Assembly: GCA_019245115.1 (NCBI GenBank)
Contig: JAFARZ010000148.1
Coordinates: forward strand, 1-38,102
Origin: Streptosporangiaceae bacterium
Lineage (GTDB): Bacteria; Actinomycetota; Actinomycetes; Streptosporangiales; Streptosporangiaceae
Direction of reading: 5' to 3'
Length of the DNA stretch: 38,102 bases
Part shown: one piece after another, positions 22,581 through 29,960 of the stretch
How positions within the stretch are numbered: position 1 is the stretch's first letter
Layout: every line of letters begins with the position of its first letter
Program-made: the position numbers and the translations under genes
The notes under the pieces: model-generated
Told to the model about the DNA's origin: nothing
The model's input: the letters and a program-made list of their open reading frames with translations, nothing else
Database searches by the model: none

Positions 22581-24151
22581 GCGCCCACTCCCGCCGCGGC
22601 CGAAGGCCCAGGCCAATTCAGCACCGGTGCTCGCTGCTCCAACGCGGCCCTGGTGACCGCGCGATCGTCGAACGGCAGCACCGCGCCGCCGACGTACTGA
22701 CCGGTCTCGTGTCCTTTGCCGGCCACCAGCACGACATCTCCGCGACGGGCCAGCGACACCGCATAGGAGATCGCCGCGGCCCGGTCGGGTTCCACCACGA
22801 TCCGGGCCCGCTCACCGGCCGGCACATCGAGCACGCCGTCCAGCATCGCGTCCAGAATGACCAGAGGATCCTCAGATCGCGGATTATCGCTGGTGAGAAT
22901 GGCCACATCGGCCAGCCGCGCGGCGGCCGCGCCCATCAGCGGCCGCTTGCCGCGGTCCCGGTCGCCGCCGCAACCCAGCACTATTATCAACCGCCCCGCC
23001 GTCACCGGTCGCAGCGCCAGCAACACCGCCTCGACCGCGCCGGGCTTGTGCGAGTAGTCGACAAACGCCGTGAAATCGTCGAGGCCCGGCACCGAGACCC
23101 GCTCCAGCCGCCCGGGCACCCCCGGGCACGAACCCACCCCGGCCACCGCGTCCTCCAGCCGCACCCCGGCCTCCACCAATGCCACCACCGCAGCCAGGGC
23201 GTTGGACACGTTGAACACGCCGACCAGCCCGATCGACCCGTCCGCCTCCACCCCGCCGGGGCCGATGATCCGGAACGCCGACCCGTCCGCCCCGGACCGC
23301 ACATCCACACAGCGCCAGTCAGCGTCTTCGCGGCCAGCCGCGGAGAAGGTGGTGATCGGCACCGGCGCCATCGAGGCCAGCCGCCGCCCGTGCTTGTCGT
23401 CCACGTTCACCACGCCGATCACCGGGGGCGTGAACAGCGAGGCCTTGACCTGGAAGTACTCCTCGAGCGAAGCGTGGAAGTCCAGGTGGTCCTGCGACAG
23501 GTTGGTGAACACCGCGACGTCGAACGACGTGCCGGCCACCCGGCCCAGCGCGAGCGCGTGGCTGGACACCTCCATGGCGCACGCGGACACGCCCCGTTCC
23601 CGCATGACCGCGAACAGCGCCTGCAGTTCGGGCGCCTCCGGCGTGGTCAGCGAACTCTCGAACAGCTCACCGCCGATCCGGGTCTCCACGCCACCGATCA
23701 GCCCCGTCTGATGACCCGCCATCCGCAGCCCGGACTCCAGCAGGAACGACGTGGTTGACTTCCCGGCCGTTCCGGTGACGCCGATCAGTCCCAGCGAAGC
23801 CGACGGGTTCCCGTACACCCAGCACGCGATCTCGCCCAGCCGCGCGCGGGGCTCGGCGAGCACGAACACCGGCACGCCGCAGGCGGCGGCGCGGGTCCGC
23901 CCATCCGGATCGGTGAGCACCGCGACCGCTCCCGCGGCGACGGCATCCGCGCAGAACGCCGCCCCGTGCACCGTGGCACCGGGCAGCGCCACGTACAGAT
24001 CGCCAGGTCGTACCGCGCGGGAGTCGAGGGTTATCCCGGAGATGAAACCCAGGTCGTTCGCGGAAAATTGGGGGTTTCCGGCGCGGACACCCAGCAGCGA
24101 GCCTAGGCCCGTCAGTGGCCTGGGCTGGACGACGGCAGGACGGATGGCCAC
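22577..24151 (-). CDS. murE: UDP-MurNAc-L-Ala-D-Glu--2,6-diaminopimelate ligase
   Basis: This 524-residue cytoplasmic Mur ligase adds the third stem residue. The P-loop GVTGTAGKST is at about 124-133, the carbamylated-lysine region YFQVKASLF is near 236, and SDNPRSEDP is at 421-429. The DNPR box marks specificity for meso-diaminopimelate, so the host has DAP-type peptidoglycan. The GTG start at 24151 lies 16 bp after the ftsI stop. The C-terminus [18 protein letters not shown] is encoded by the 29-bp element at 22592-22620, just after the normal family end, so the protein has gained about 15 residues. The change did not disturb coupling to murF. Confidence 0.97.
   Translation of the reverse strand: MAIRPAVVQPRPLTGLGSLLGVRAGNPQFSANDLGFISGITLDSRAVRPGDLYVALPGATVHGAAFCADAVAAGAVAVLTDPDGRTRAAACGVPVFVLAEPRARLGEIACWVYGNPSASLGLIGVTGTAGKSTTSFLLESGLRMAGHQTGLIGGVETRIGGELFESSLTTPEAPELQALFAVMRERGVSACAMEVSSHALALGRVAGTSFDVAVFTNLSQDHLDFHASLEEYFQVKASLFTPPVIGVVNVDDKHGRRLASMAPVPITTFSAAGREDADWRCVDVRSGADGSAFRIIGPGGVEADGSIGLVGVFNVSNALAAVVALVEAGVRLEDAVAGVGSCPGVPGRLERVSVPGLDDFTAFVDYSHKPGAVEAVLLALRPVTAGRLIIVLGCGGDRDRGKRPLMGAAAARLADVAILTSDNPRSEDPLVILDAMLDGVLDVPAGERARIVVEPDRAAAISYAVSLARRGDVVLVAGKGHETGQYVGGAVLPFDDRAVTRAALEQRAPVLNWPGPSAAAGVGA
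22592..22620 (-). repeat. 29-bp interspersed element, copy 4 (end of murE)
   Basis: This copy has one mismatch to copies 1-2 over 29 bases. On the murE coding strand it reads like copy 1 and encodes LNWPGPSAAA, nearly the same peptide that copy 1 adds to the protein at 18237-18977. It lies a few codons before the murE stop. Confidence 0.9.
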
Positions 24152-24167
24152 GGGGTGAGGTTACCTC

Positions 24168-26141
24168 TCACTTTGCGGTCAGGCGGACCTTAGCCGGCAT
24201 CGCGCCGTCCGGCGGGATCTTCAGCGTGTCAAGCGCGAAGCGCATGACCTGATAGAAGACCGGTCCGGCCACGATGTCGCCGTAGTAGCCGCCCTTACGC
24301 GGGTTCTGTACGTTGACGGCTACGATGAGCTGAGGGTTGTCACCCGGGGCCATCCCGATGTAGCTCGCGCCGTATTTGCACAGGCACGTGCCGTTCCACT
24401 CCTGGGATGTGCCGGTCTTGGCGGCGATCGCGTAGTTCTGCATCTCCCCCCACGGCTGGCCGCCGGCCGCGTCGAATCCGGGGACCTGCTGGAGAATCTG
24501 GATCAGCTCGTGCGCGGTCTGCGCGGAGATAACCCGGCGGGACGGCGACGGCGGGGCGGGCTTGTACGCGCCGCTGGCCGAGCTGGTGCCCTCGACCAGG
24601 GTGGGCTGCACCCGGACCCCGCCGTTCGCGATCGTCGCGTACACGCTGGCCATCTGCACCGCGTTCACCGACACTCCCTGGCCGTAGGACAGCGTGTACC
24701 GGGTGTCCGCCGACCACTTGGACGGCACGGGGAGCAGGCCGGACGCCTCGGCCAGGTTCAGCCCGGTCGGCTGGCCGAGGCCGAAGTCGCGCAGGTACTG
24801 GTACTGGATCTGCGGCGGGACGTGCTGGACCACCTGTGACATGCCGATGTTGGAGGAGTGCGCGATGATCCCGGCGATGGTGAACCGCTCTCCCGGCGAC
24901 CACTCCGCGTCGTGGATGACCGTGCCGCCCCTGATGATGGAGTAGGGGATGTTGTAGGCGGACATCGGCGTCTGCCCGCCGTGCTCGAACGCGGCCGCCG
25001 CGGTGATCACCTTCGCGGTGGAGCCGGGGTCGAAGATGTTCTGCAAACCGATGTTGGTGGTCTGGTTGATGTCGGTGATGTTCGACGGGTCGTAGGTGGG
25101 CCACTGTGCCATGGCCAGGATCCGGCCGGTGCCCGGCTGCATGACCACGACGCTGCAGTTGTCGGCCTTGGTATGGGCGACCTCCTGCTTGCAGGCCTGC
25201 TGCGCCTCGTACTGGAGCGCCGGATAGATGGTGAGCTTGACGCTGCTGCCGTTCGTCGCGGGCGTGCCGGCGCCGCCCAGCGGAATGGGCGCGCCACCGG
25301 ATGTAATCTGCTCCCGCTCGCTGCCGGGACGGCCGGCCAGCAGGGCGTTGTCCGCCTTCTCGATGCCGGCCTCACCGGTCAGGCTGCCGCCGGCCGTGCT
25401 GGTGAAGCCCAGGATGTTCGCCGCGATGCCACCGTCGGGATAGTCGCGGATGTCTTGAGCCTGCGTCACGGCGACGCCGGGCAGGTTCATCTGCGAGATC
25501 GCGTTCCCCGCCGCCGAGGAGACGCCCCGGGCCAGCACGACGTACTTCGGGGAGGTCGGATGCTGGATGAGGGTCAAGATGGCGGCGGCCGGCATGGCGA
25601 GCTGCGGGGCGAGCTGGTCCGCCACGGATTGCCGCTGGCTGACCGGCATCTGCGTGGGGTCCGCGTACACCACGTAGGTCTGGACGGTCATCGCCAGCAC
25701 CGACCCGTCGGCGGCGGTGATCGAGCCGCGCGTCGCGGGCAGCGGGATCGTCGTCCAGTGCTTGCTGTTGACGAGATTGCGGTAATAGCCGGACTCCATG
25801 CCCTGGAGCTGCACCAGCCGACCGGCGAACAACGACAACACGAAGATGATGCATAGCAGCGTGATACCAAGGCGCCGTGCCGGGTTTCCGCGGGCGAGCA
25901 GCCGCCGCGCCCGCGCCGGCGCGGAACGTACAAATTTCGACGAACGGTCTGTGGTGCTTCTTCTGGGAGCCTCGTCTGTCCGTAGGGGCCGGACATGCGG
26001 GACGGGGCGAACCGCGCGATCACGGCGATCACGGCGATCCGTTCGGTCCGGGCGGTCCTGGCGGTCCTGGCGGCTTGTTCTGCGGCGGGTTTGCGGTCGC
26101 CGCGGCCCGCTGGGACCCCGGCCCGGGCCGTCCATGGTCAT
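24168..26141 (-). CDS. ftsI: septal penicillin-binding protein 2/3, transpeptidase FtsI
   Basis: This 657-residue class B penicillin-binding protein cross-links septal peptidoglycan in the division complex. A long basic cytoplasmic arm (1-88) rich in Arg/Asp with RQDR/DRRDR repeats is followed by one membrane helix (about 89-108). The dimerisation/pedestal domain starts with RGSITAADGSVLA. The transpeptidase domain has the three canonical motifs: STAK (374-377, active Ser), SSN (429-431) and KTGT (575-578). The ATG overlaps the ftsL stop by 4 bp; an internal ATG two codons later is also usable. The arm is longer and more repetitive than in most homologues. Confidence 0.96.
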   Translation of the reverse strand: MTMDGPGRGPSGPRRPQTRRRTSRQDRQDRPDRTDRRDRRDRAVRPVPHVRPLRTDEAPRRSTTDRSSKFVRSAPARARRLLARGNPARRLGITLLCIIFVLSLFAGRLVQLQGMESGYYRNLVNSKHWTTIPLPATRGSITAADGSVLAMTVQTYVVYADPTQMPVSQRQSVADQLAPQLAMPAAAILTLIQHPTSPKYVVLARGVSSAAGNAISQMNLPGVAVTQAQDIRDYPDGGIAANILGFTSTAGGSLTGEAGIEKADNALLAGRPGSEREQITSGGAPIPLGGAGTPATNGSSVKLTIYPALQYEAQQACKQEVAHTKADNCSVVVMQPGTGRILAMAQWPTYDPSNITDINQTTNIGLQNIFDPGSTAKVITAAAAFEHGGQTPMSAYNIPYSIIRGGTVIHDAEWSPGERFTIAGIIAHSSNIGMSQVVQHVPPQIQYQYLRDFGLGQPTGLNLAEASGLLPVPSKWSADTRYTLSYGQGVSVNAVQMASVYATIANGGVRVQPTLVEGTSSASGAYKPAPPSPSRRVISAQTAHELIQILQQVPGFDAAGGQPWGEMQNYAIAAKTGTSQEWNGTCLCKYGASYIGMAPGDNPQLIVAVNVQNPRKGGYYGDIVAGPVFYQVMRFALDTLKIPPDGAMPAKVRLTAK

Positions 26142-26818
26142 GGGCGGACCGGGGCCGACGAGCTGAGCTTGCCGGAGGTGGGGTTGAGGAACAGCAGGTT
26201 GCTGTCGTGTCGCATGCCGAGCCCGTAAGCTTCCTGGGCGATCGTCCCTGGATTGCTCGCGTCCGCCACCTGCTGGTTCAGGGCCTGGATCTCCTTGTTC
26301 AGGTCGGCGTTCTGGTTGGTGAGGTTGGTGATCCGGTACGCCCCCGCGTCGAGTGTGGTGCTGATCACCAGCAGCGAGACGAGCGCGCCGCCGAGCAGGC
26401 CCACCAGCAGCAGGATGAAGGGCATCCGCTGCTGGCGGTCCGGCCGCTGCGGCGGCTGCTGCCCTTCGGGTGAGCGCTGCCGTTCGCGGGGCGGACGCTG
26501 GGTGTCCAGGGCGGTGGTGCGGACCGGCTGGACCAGCGGCGCCGGGCGGGTGTGCCGCGGCGACGTGACCGGGCGTGCCGGAGCGGTACGTCTGGGCCTC
26601 GGCTTGGTTCGCTGTTGTGTCTGCTGCTGTTGTGGTTGTGGTTGTGGTGTTCGCGGGGGCTGGTGCGTTCGGGACGGTGGCTCGGTTCGGGACGGTGGCG
26701 GCGTCCGGGAGGGTGGCTGGGTTCGGGAGGGTGGCGGGGTTCGGGAGGGTGGCGGGGTTCGGGGTGGTTGCTGCTTGGGGGGCGCCGCGGCTGTGCGCGG
26801 CTTGGTGGTCACTGCCAT
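26138..26818 (-). CDS. ftsL: FtsL-like cell division protein
   Basis: This 226-residue bitopic protein sits in the ftsL position between rsmH and ftsI. A very long cytoplasmic arm (1-130) is proline/arginine/glutamine-rich with repeated PPSRT units (about residues 17-55). One membrane helix follows (about 131-153, MPFILLLVGLLGGALVSLLV), then a short extracytoplasmic coiled coil (ITNLTNQNADLNKEIQALNQ) and a tail. FtsL helps bring FtsQ/FtsB and FtsW/FtsI to the septum. Sequence similarity between FtsL proteins is low, so position, topology and coiled coil carry the call. ATG 26818 has GAGGGGG upstream. Confidence 0.88.
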   Translation of the reverse strand: MAVTTKPRTAAAPPKQQPPRTPPPSRTPPPSRTQPPSRTPPPSRTEPPSRTHQPPRTPQPQPQQQQTQQRTKPRPRRTAPARPVTSPRHTRPAPLVQPVRTTALDTQRPPRERQRSPEGQQPPQRPDRQQRMPFILLLVGLLGGALVSLLVISTTLDAGAYRITNLTNQNADLNKEIQALNQQVADASNPGTIAQEAYGLGMRHDSNLLFLNPTSGKLSSSAPVRP

Positions 26819-26836
26819 GTCAGTTTCCCCCTCGGG

Positions 26837-27835
26837 TCATGCCGCTTCCTTGATTCGCTCCGCGGCGCGCAGCCGTGCGGATGCGGCCCGCGGATTGCTG
26901 GCGACCTCCGCATCGCTCGGGCGCTCGGCGCCCCTGGTGAGCAGGCGAAGCTCCGGGGGCGCGATCGGAACCGGCAGCCCAGGCGGGCTCTGGTCCTTCG
27001 ATCGCGCGGTCAGTTCCCTCTTCACGATTCGGTCCTCGAGGGAGTGGTAGGCGAGGACGGCGACCCGGCCGCCGACGGCCAGCAGGTCCAGCGCCTCCGG
27101 CAGCGCCCGGCGCAGCGTGCCGAGTTCGTCGTTCACCTCGATGCGCAGCGCCTGGAAGGTGCGCTTCGCCGGATTGCCGCCGGTACGGCGAGTGGCGGCC
27201 GGGATCGCGTCCCGGACGATGGCGCTCAGCTTCATGGTGGACGCGATCGGCGCGCGGGCCCGCTCGCGGATGATCGCGGCGGCGATCCGCTGGGCGAATC
27301 GTTCCTCGCCGTACTCGCGGAGCACGCGAGCGAGTTCGGCGGCCGGATAGCCGTTGACAACGTCCGCGGCGGTTCGCTGCCGGGTCCGGTCCATCCGCAT
27401 GTCGAGCGGGGCGTCCTGGGCGTAGGCGAAGCCGCGATCCGCCTCGTCGAGCTGTGGTGACGACACGCCGAGGTCGAACAGCAGGCCGTTTATGCGCTCG
27501 TGGCCCTGTCGGCTCGCGGGGGGACGGCCCCCCGCACCCCCCGTGAGACCTAGGTAGTAGCTGGCCACGATGGCGGGGATCTCGTCGTAGCGGGCGTGCA
27601 CCAGGGTCACCCGGGCGGCGTGCGGGCTCAGAATGTCGCGGGCCGCCTCGATGGCCGCGAGGTCGGCGTCGATGCCGATGAGCACCATGCCGGGGCAGGC
27701 GTCGAGCAGGGCACGGGCGTGCCCGGCGCGACCGAGGGTGGCGTCGACGAGCACCGCTCCGTCCCGCGCCAGCGCCGGCGCCAGCAGGTCAGTGACCCGC
27801 CCCGCCATCACCGGCACGTGCCGCCCGGCGTCCAT
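26837..27835 (-). CDS. rsmH: 16S rRNA (cytosine1402-N4)-methyltransferase
   Basis: This 332-residue SAM-dependent enzyme methylates N4 of C1402 in 16S rRNA (RsmH/MraW). Motifs are HVPVM (6-10), the SAM loop DATLGRAGHA (31-40), LIGIDADLAAIEAA, LLFDLGVSSPQLDEADRGFA, PLDMRMD and AYHSLEDRIVKRE. ATG 27835 has GAGGGAAC just upstream; the frame runs further back but without homology. An insertion of about 18 residues (about 92-110, TGGAGGRPPASRQ) precedes INGLLFDLGVSS. It is encoded by a G6/C6 palindrome at 27516-27535 and neighbouring C-run. The insertion keeps frame in a normally conserved core enzyme. rsmH is 210 bp from mraZ, wider than usual. Confidence 0.95.
   Translation of the reverse strand: MDAGRHVPVMAGRVTDLLAPALARDGAVLVDATLGRAGHARALLDACPGMVLIGIDADLAAIEAARDILSPHAARVTLVHARYDEIPAIVASYYLGLTGGAGGRPPASRQGHERINGLLFDLGVSSPQLDEADRGFAYAQDAPLDMRMDRTRQRTAADVVNGYPAAELARVLREYGEERFAQRIAAAIIRERARAPIASTMKLSAIVRDAIPAATRRTGGNPAKRTFQALRIEVNDELGTLRRALPEALDLLAVGGRVAVLAYHSLEDRIVKRELTARSKDQSPPGLPVPIAPPELRLLTRGAERPSDAEVASNPRAASARLRAAERIKEAA
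27516..27542 (-). repeat. G6/C6 palindrome inserted in rsmH
   Basis: GCGGGGGG-ACGG-CCCCCCGC (27516-27535) is followed by a second C-run. It resembles the palindromes at 28009-28038 and 31203-31228. It explains most of an in-frame insertion in the rsmH protein. Confidence 0.75.
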
Positions 27836-27921
27836 CGTTCCCTCTTTCCTCCGCGCTGTGTTTCCCTCCGCGCCTAGACCTCGCTGCGCTCGGCCGGCTT
27901 GGGGCCCTTCACTTTCGAGCC

Positions 27922-28038
27922 GGTCCCCATCCGTGGCGCTGCCGGCTGGCACCGGGGAAGTGATGCCAGCAGGGAGCGACGGATGGGGACCAGGCACGCT
28001 TCCTTTAACCGGGGGATGCCATCCCCCGGACCCCCCTT
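27922..28038 (-). terminator. long inverted repeat plus G5/C5 palindrome between mraZ and rsmH
   Basis: Bases 27922-27934 are the exact reverse complement of 27979-27991 (13 bp, GGTCCCCATCCGT). Inner pairing continues through GC and GCTGGC/GCCAGC, giving a stem-loop of about 70 nt. Next to mraZ lies CCGGGGGAT-GCC-ATCCCCCGG (28009-28029) followed by a C6 run. These could end or pause transcription after mraZ, or make a separate start for rsmH. Bases 27836-27921 hold nothing else recognisable. Confidence 0.6.
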
Positions 28039-28045
28039 GCCACGG

Positions 28046-28483
28046 TTACAGAATTCCGGGGAGCACCTCCTCGGCCGCGTCGGCGAAGGAATCCTCCTGG
28101 CCGGCCAGGTAGGTCTCCCAGGCTTCGGTGTCCCAGATCTCCAGGCGTGTGTTGGCGCCGATCACCACGCAGTCACGCTGCAGGCCGGCGTAGCTGCGCA
28201 AGGCCGGCGGTACCGTGATCCGGCCCTGTTTGTCGGGGATCTCGTCTGAGGCACTGGCGAAGAACACCCTGCTGTAGTCCCGTACCGCCTTGGCGGTCAC
28301 CGGCGCGGTCCGGAGCGCCTCGGTGATGCGCGTGAACTCGTCCACGGGGAATACGTACAGGCAGCGTTCCTGCCCCTTGGTGATCACCACTCCCCCAGAC
28401 AGCTCATCGCGGTACTTGGCGGGCAGGAACATGCGGCCCTTGTCGTCCAGCTTCGGCGCGTGAGTGCCGAGAAACACTGGCAC
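28046..28483 (-). CDS. mraZ: transcriptional regulator MraZ
   Basis: This 145-residue regulator of the division cluster has two AbrB-like half domains with the DxKGRhxhP signatures [14 protein letters not shown] (12-25) and [14 protein letters not shown] (83-96). MraZ forms ring-shaped oligomers that bind tandem GTGGG-type boxes in its own promoter. The GTG start at 28483 has GGGAGGTGA directly upstream. It is the first gene of the dcw block; four boxes spaced 10 bp lie in its promoter (28563-28598). The C-terminal extension EEVLPGIL is normal for actinobacterial forms. Confidence 0.96.
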   Translation of the reverse strand: MPVFLGTHAPKLDDKGRMFLPAKYRDELSGGVVITKGQERCLYVFPVDEFTRITEALRTAPVTAKAVRDYSRVFFASASDEIPDKQGRITVPPALRSYAGLQRDCVVIGANTRLEIWDTEAWETYLAGQEDSFADAAEEVLPGIL

Positions 28484-28562
28484 TCACCTCCCGGGCCCTG
28501 CTGTGCAACCCCTGACGCTGGCAATTTCCGACTCTGCCTCTTCGACATGAGACCGCTTGCCC

Positions 28563-28604
28563 CTCCACTGCGCTCCACTGTACCCCACATTTCCCCACCG
28601 TCAA
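28563..28604 (-). promoter_or_regulatory. mraZ promoter with four MraZ boxes
   Basis: On the minus strand TTGACG (28604-28599) and TACAGT (28582-28577), 16 bp apart, form a promoter. Four boxes GTGGGG, GTGGGG, GTGGAG, GTGGAG start at 28598, 28588, 28578 and 28568, with an exact 10-bp period, one helical turn. Two boxes fill the -35/-10 spacer and the third overlaps the -10. This matches the known tandem-box mode of MraZ binding and predicts strong self-repression. The leader between it and the mraZ start is about 90 bp. Confidence 0.8.
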
Positions 28605-28659
28605 CGCCCAAAACCCAGGGTTTCGCGCCCTCCCCTCCACAAACCCGCAGGTAGCAGCA

Positions 28660-28675
28660 GTGGAGCGAAGTGGAG
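28660..28675 (+). promoter_or_regulatory. pair of GTGGAG boxes facing moxR
   Basis: GTGGAG occurs at 28660-28665 and 28670-28675, again with a 10-bp period but on the other strand, pointing toward the divergent moxR operon. A single GTGGAG on the minus strand is at 28640-28635. They could be a secondary MraZ site. Confidence 0.4.
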
Positions 28676-28821
28676 CAAGCACCCGCCGCAGCACCTCCCG
28701 TCCTACAGGCCGAGCGAGCGAGCCCAACCGAGGGCGAGCGCAAGCGAGCGCCGCGGCGGTTGCCGTCCCAACGGGGCGGCAATTCCCGCCGCGGCCCCAA
28801 GCCGGCCGCGCGCCAGCGTGG

Positions 28822-28890
28822 CCTTGGCGCGGCAGGGAAACACAGCCTTGGCGCGGCAGGGAAACACAGCCTTGGCGCGGAGAGAAACAG
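28822..28890 (+). repeat. 24-bp tandem repeat, about 2.9 copies, in the mraZ-moxR gap
   Basis: Units at 28822-28845 and 28846-28869 are identical (CCTTGGCGCGGCAGGGAAAC followed by ACAG). A third, shorter and altered unit covers 28870-28890. It lies in the 483-bp gap between mraZ (28483) and moxR (28967). The rest of that gap (28676-28821) is a GC-rich stretch with no gene that I can support. A possible moxR -10 (TACTGT) is at 28929-28934. Confidence 0.88.
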
Positions 28891-28966
28891 AGAAAACGCA
28901 CCCGTCGCGCATCGGCCGAAGAAGGACGTACTGTAGCGTTTGTCAACTAAGGCCTGGGGAGGCCAC

Positions 28967-29941
28967 GTGGTACTGGACACCGGACGCGAGTCGGGGCGCC
29001 TGCTGGATGATCTGGTCCCAGCGGCTCGTAGGATCGGCGCTGCGATTGAGTCGGTGATCGAGGGCAAGCCGGGCGCGATCCGCCTGACTCTCGCGGTGCT
29101 GCTCGCCGAGGGACACCTGCTGATCGAAGACGTTCCCGGCGTGGGCAAGACGATGCTGGCCAAGGCGCTGGCGAGGGCCATCGACGGTAGCGTCCGGCGA
29201 GTCCAGTTCACACCCGACCTGTTGCCCAGCGATATCACCGGTGTGAGTGCCTACAACCAGGAACGGCGCGTATTCGAGTTCAAGCCCGGCCCGGTGTTCG
29301 CCAACATCGTGCTCGGCGACGAGATCAACCGGGCCTCACCGAAGACCCAGTCGGCTCTGCTGGAGTGCATGGAAGAGCGTCAGGTCACGGTGGACGGCAC
29401 CACCTACTCGCTGCAGGCGCCGTTCATGGTGATCGCGACGCAGAACCCGGTGGAGATGGAGGGCACCTACCCGCTGCCGGAGGCGCAGCGGGACCGGTTC
29501 ACCGCCCGCATCTCGCTCGGCTACCCGCCTGCCGTCGCCGAACGGGCCATGCTGGACTCGCACGGGCTGGTCTCGCCGCTGGACGCGCTCGAGCCGGTAG
29601 CCACCGCGCGTGACGTGCACGACCTGGTCCTCGCGGTGCGCCGTGTGCTGGTCTCCGATCAGGTGAAGGACTACATCATCAACCTCGCGGGCGCTACGCG
29701 GAACTCACCCGAGCTGCGGCTCGGCGCCTCGCCCCGGGCGACCTTGCACCTGCTGCGGGCCAGCCGGGCGTGGGCTGCGCTCGACGGGCGGGACTACGTG
29801 ATCCCCGACGACGTACAGGCCCTGGCCGGCCCGGTGCTCGCGCACCGGCTGCTGCCCACGGCGGAGGCGATTGTGGAACGGCATCAGCCGGAGGAGGTAG
29901 TGGCACGGATCGTGGCGCAACTGCCGCTGCCGCGCCGGTAA
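28967..29941 (+). CDS. MoxR family AAA+ ATPase
   Basis: This 324-residue AAA+ chaperone-like ATPase of the MoxR family acts with VWA/DUF58 partners in protein maturation. Walker A PGVGKTML is at about 57-64 (Lys61), Walker B VLGDEINRA has Asp118/Glu119, and sensor 1 is ATQNPVEMEGTYPLPEAQRD, followed by the LDRF-like RDRFTARISLGYP and a C-terminal helical lid. GTG 28967 is chosen because GGGGAGG lies 5-6 bp upstream; a TTG at 28940 is less likely. It starts the operon with DUF58 and the transglutaminase, a classic three-gene set. It is divergent from mraZ. Confidence 0.93.
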   Translation: MVLDTGRESGRLLDDLVPAARRIGAAIESVIEGKPGAIRLTLAVLLAEGHLLIEDVPGVGKTMLAKALARAIDGSVRRVQFTPDLLPSDITGVSAYNQERRVFEFKPGPVFANIVLGDEINRASPKTQSALLECMEERQVTVDGTTYSLQAPFMVIATQNPVEMEGTYPLPEAQRDRFTARISLGYPPAVAERAMLDSHGLVSPLDALEPVATARDVHDLVLAVRRVLVSDQVKDYIINLAGATRNSPELRLGASPRATLHLLRASRAWAALDGRDYVIPDDVQALAGPVLAHRLLPTAEAIVERHQPEEVVARIVAQLPLPRR

Positions 29942-29960
29942 TTTTCGGGAGCGAGGCACG

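Noticed and set aside
28384..29238. 284-codon minus-strand frame spanning the mraZ-moxR gap
   Set aside because: It is composed of repeat-derived sequence (KAVFPCRAKAV-like) and overlaps the moxR start and mraZ promoter. No homology is recognisable.
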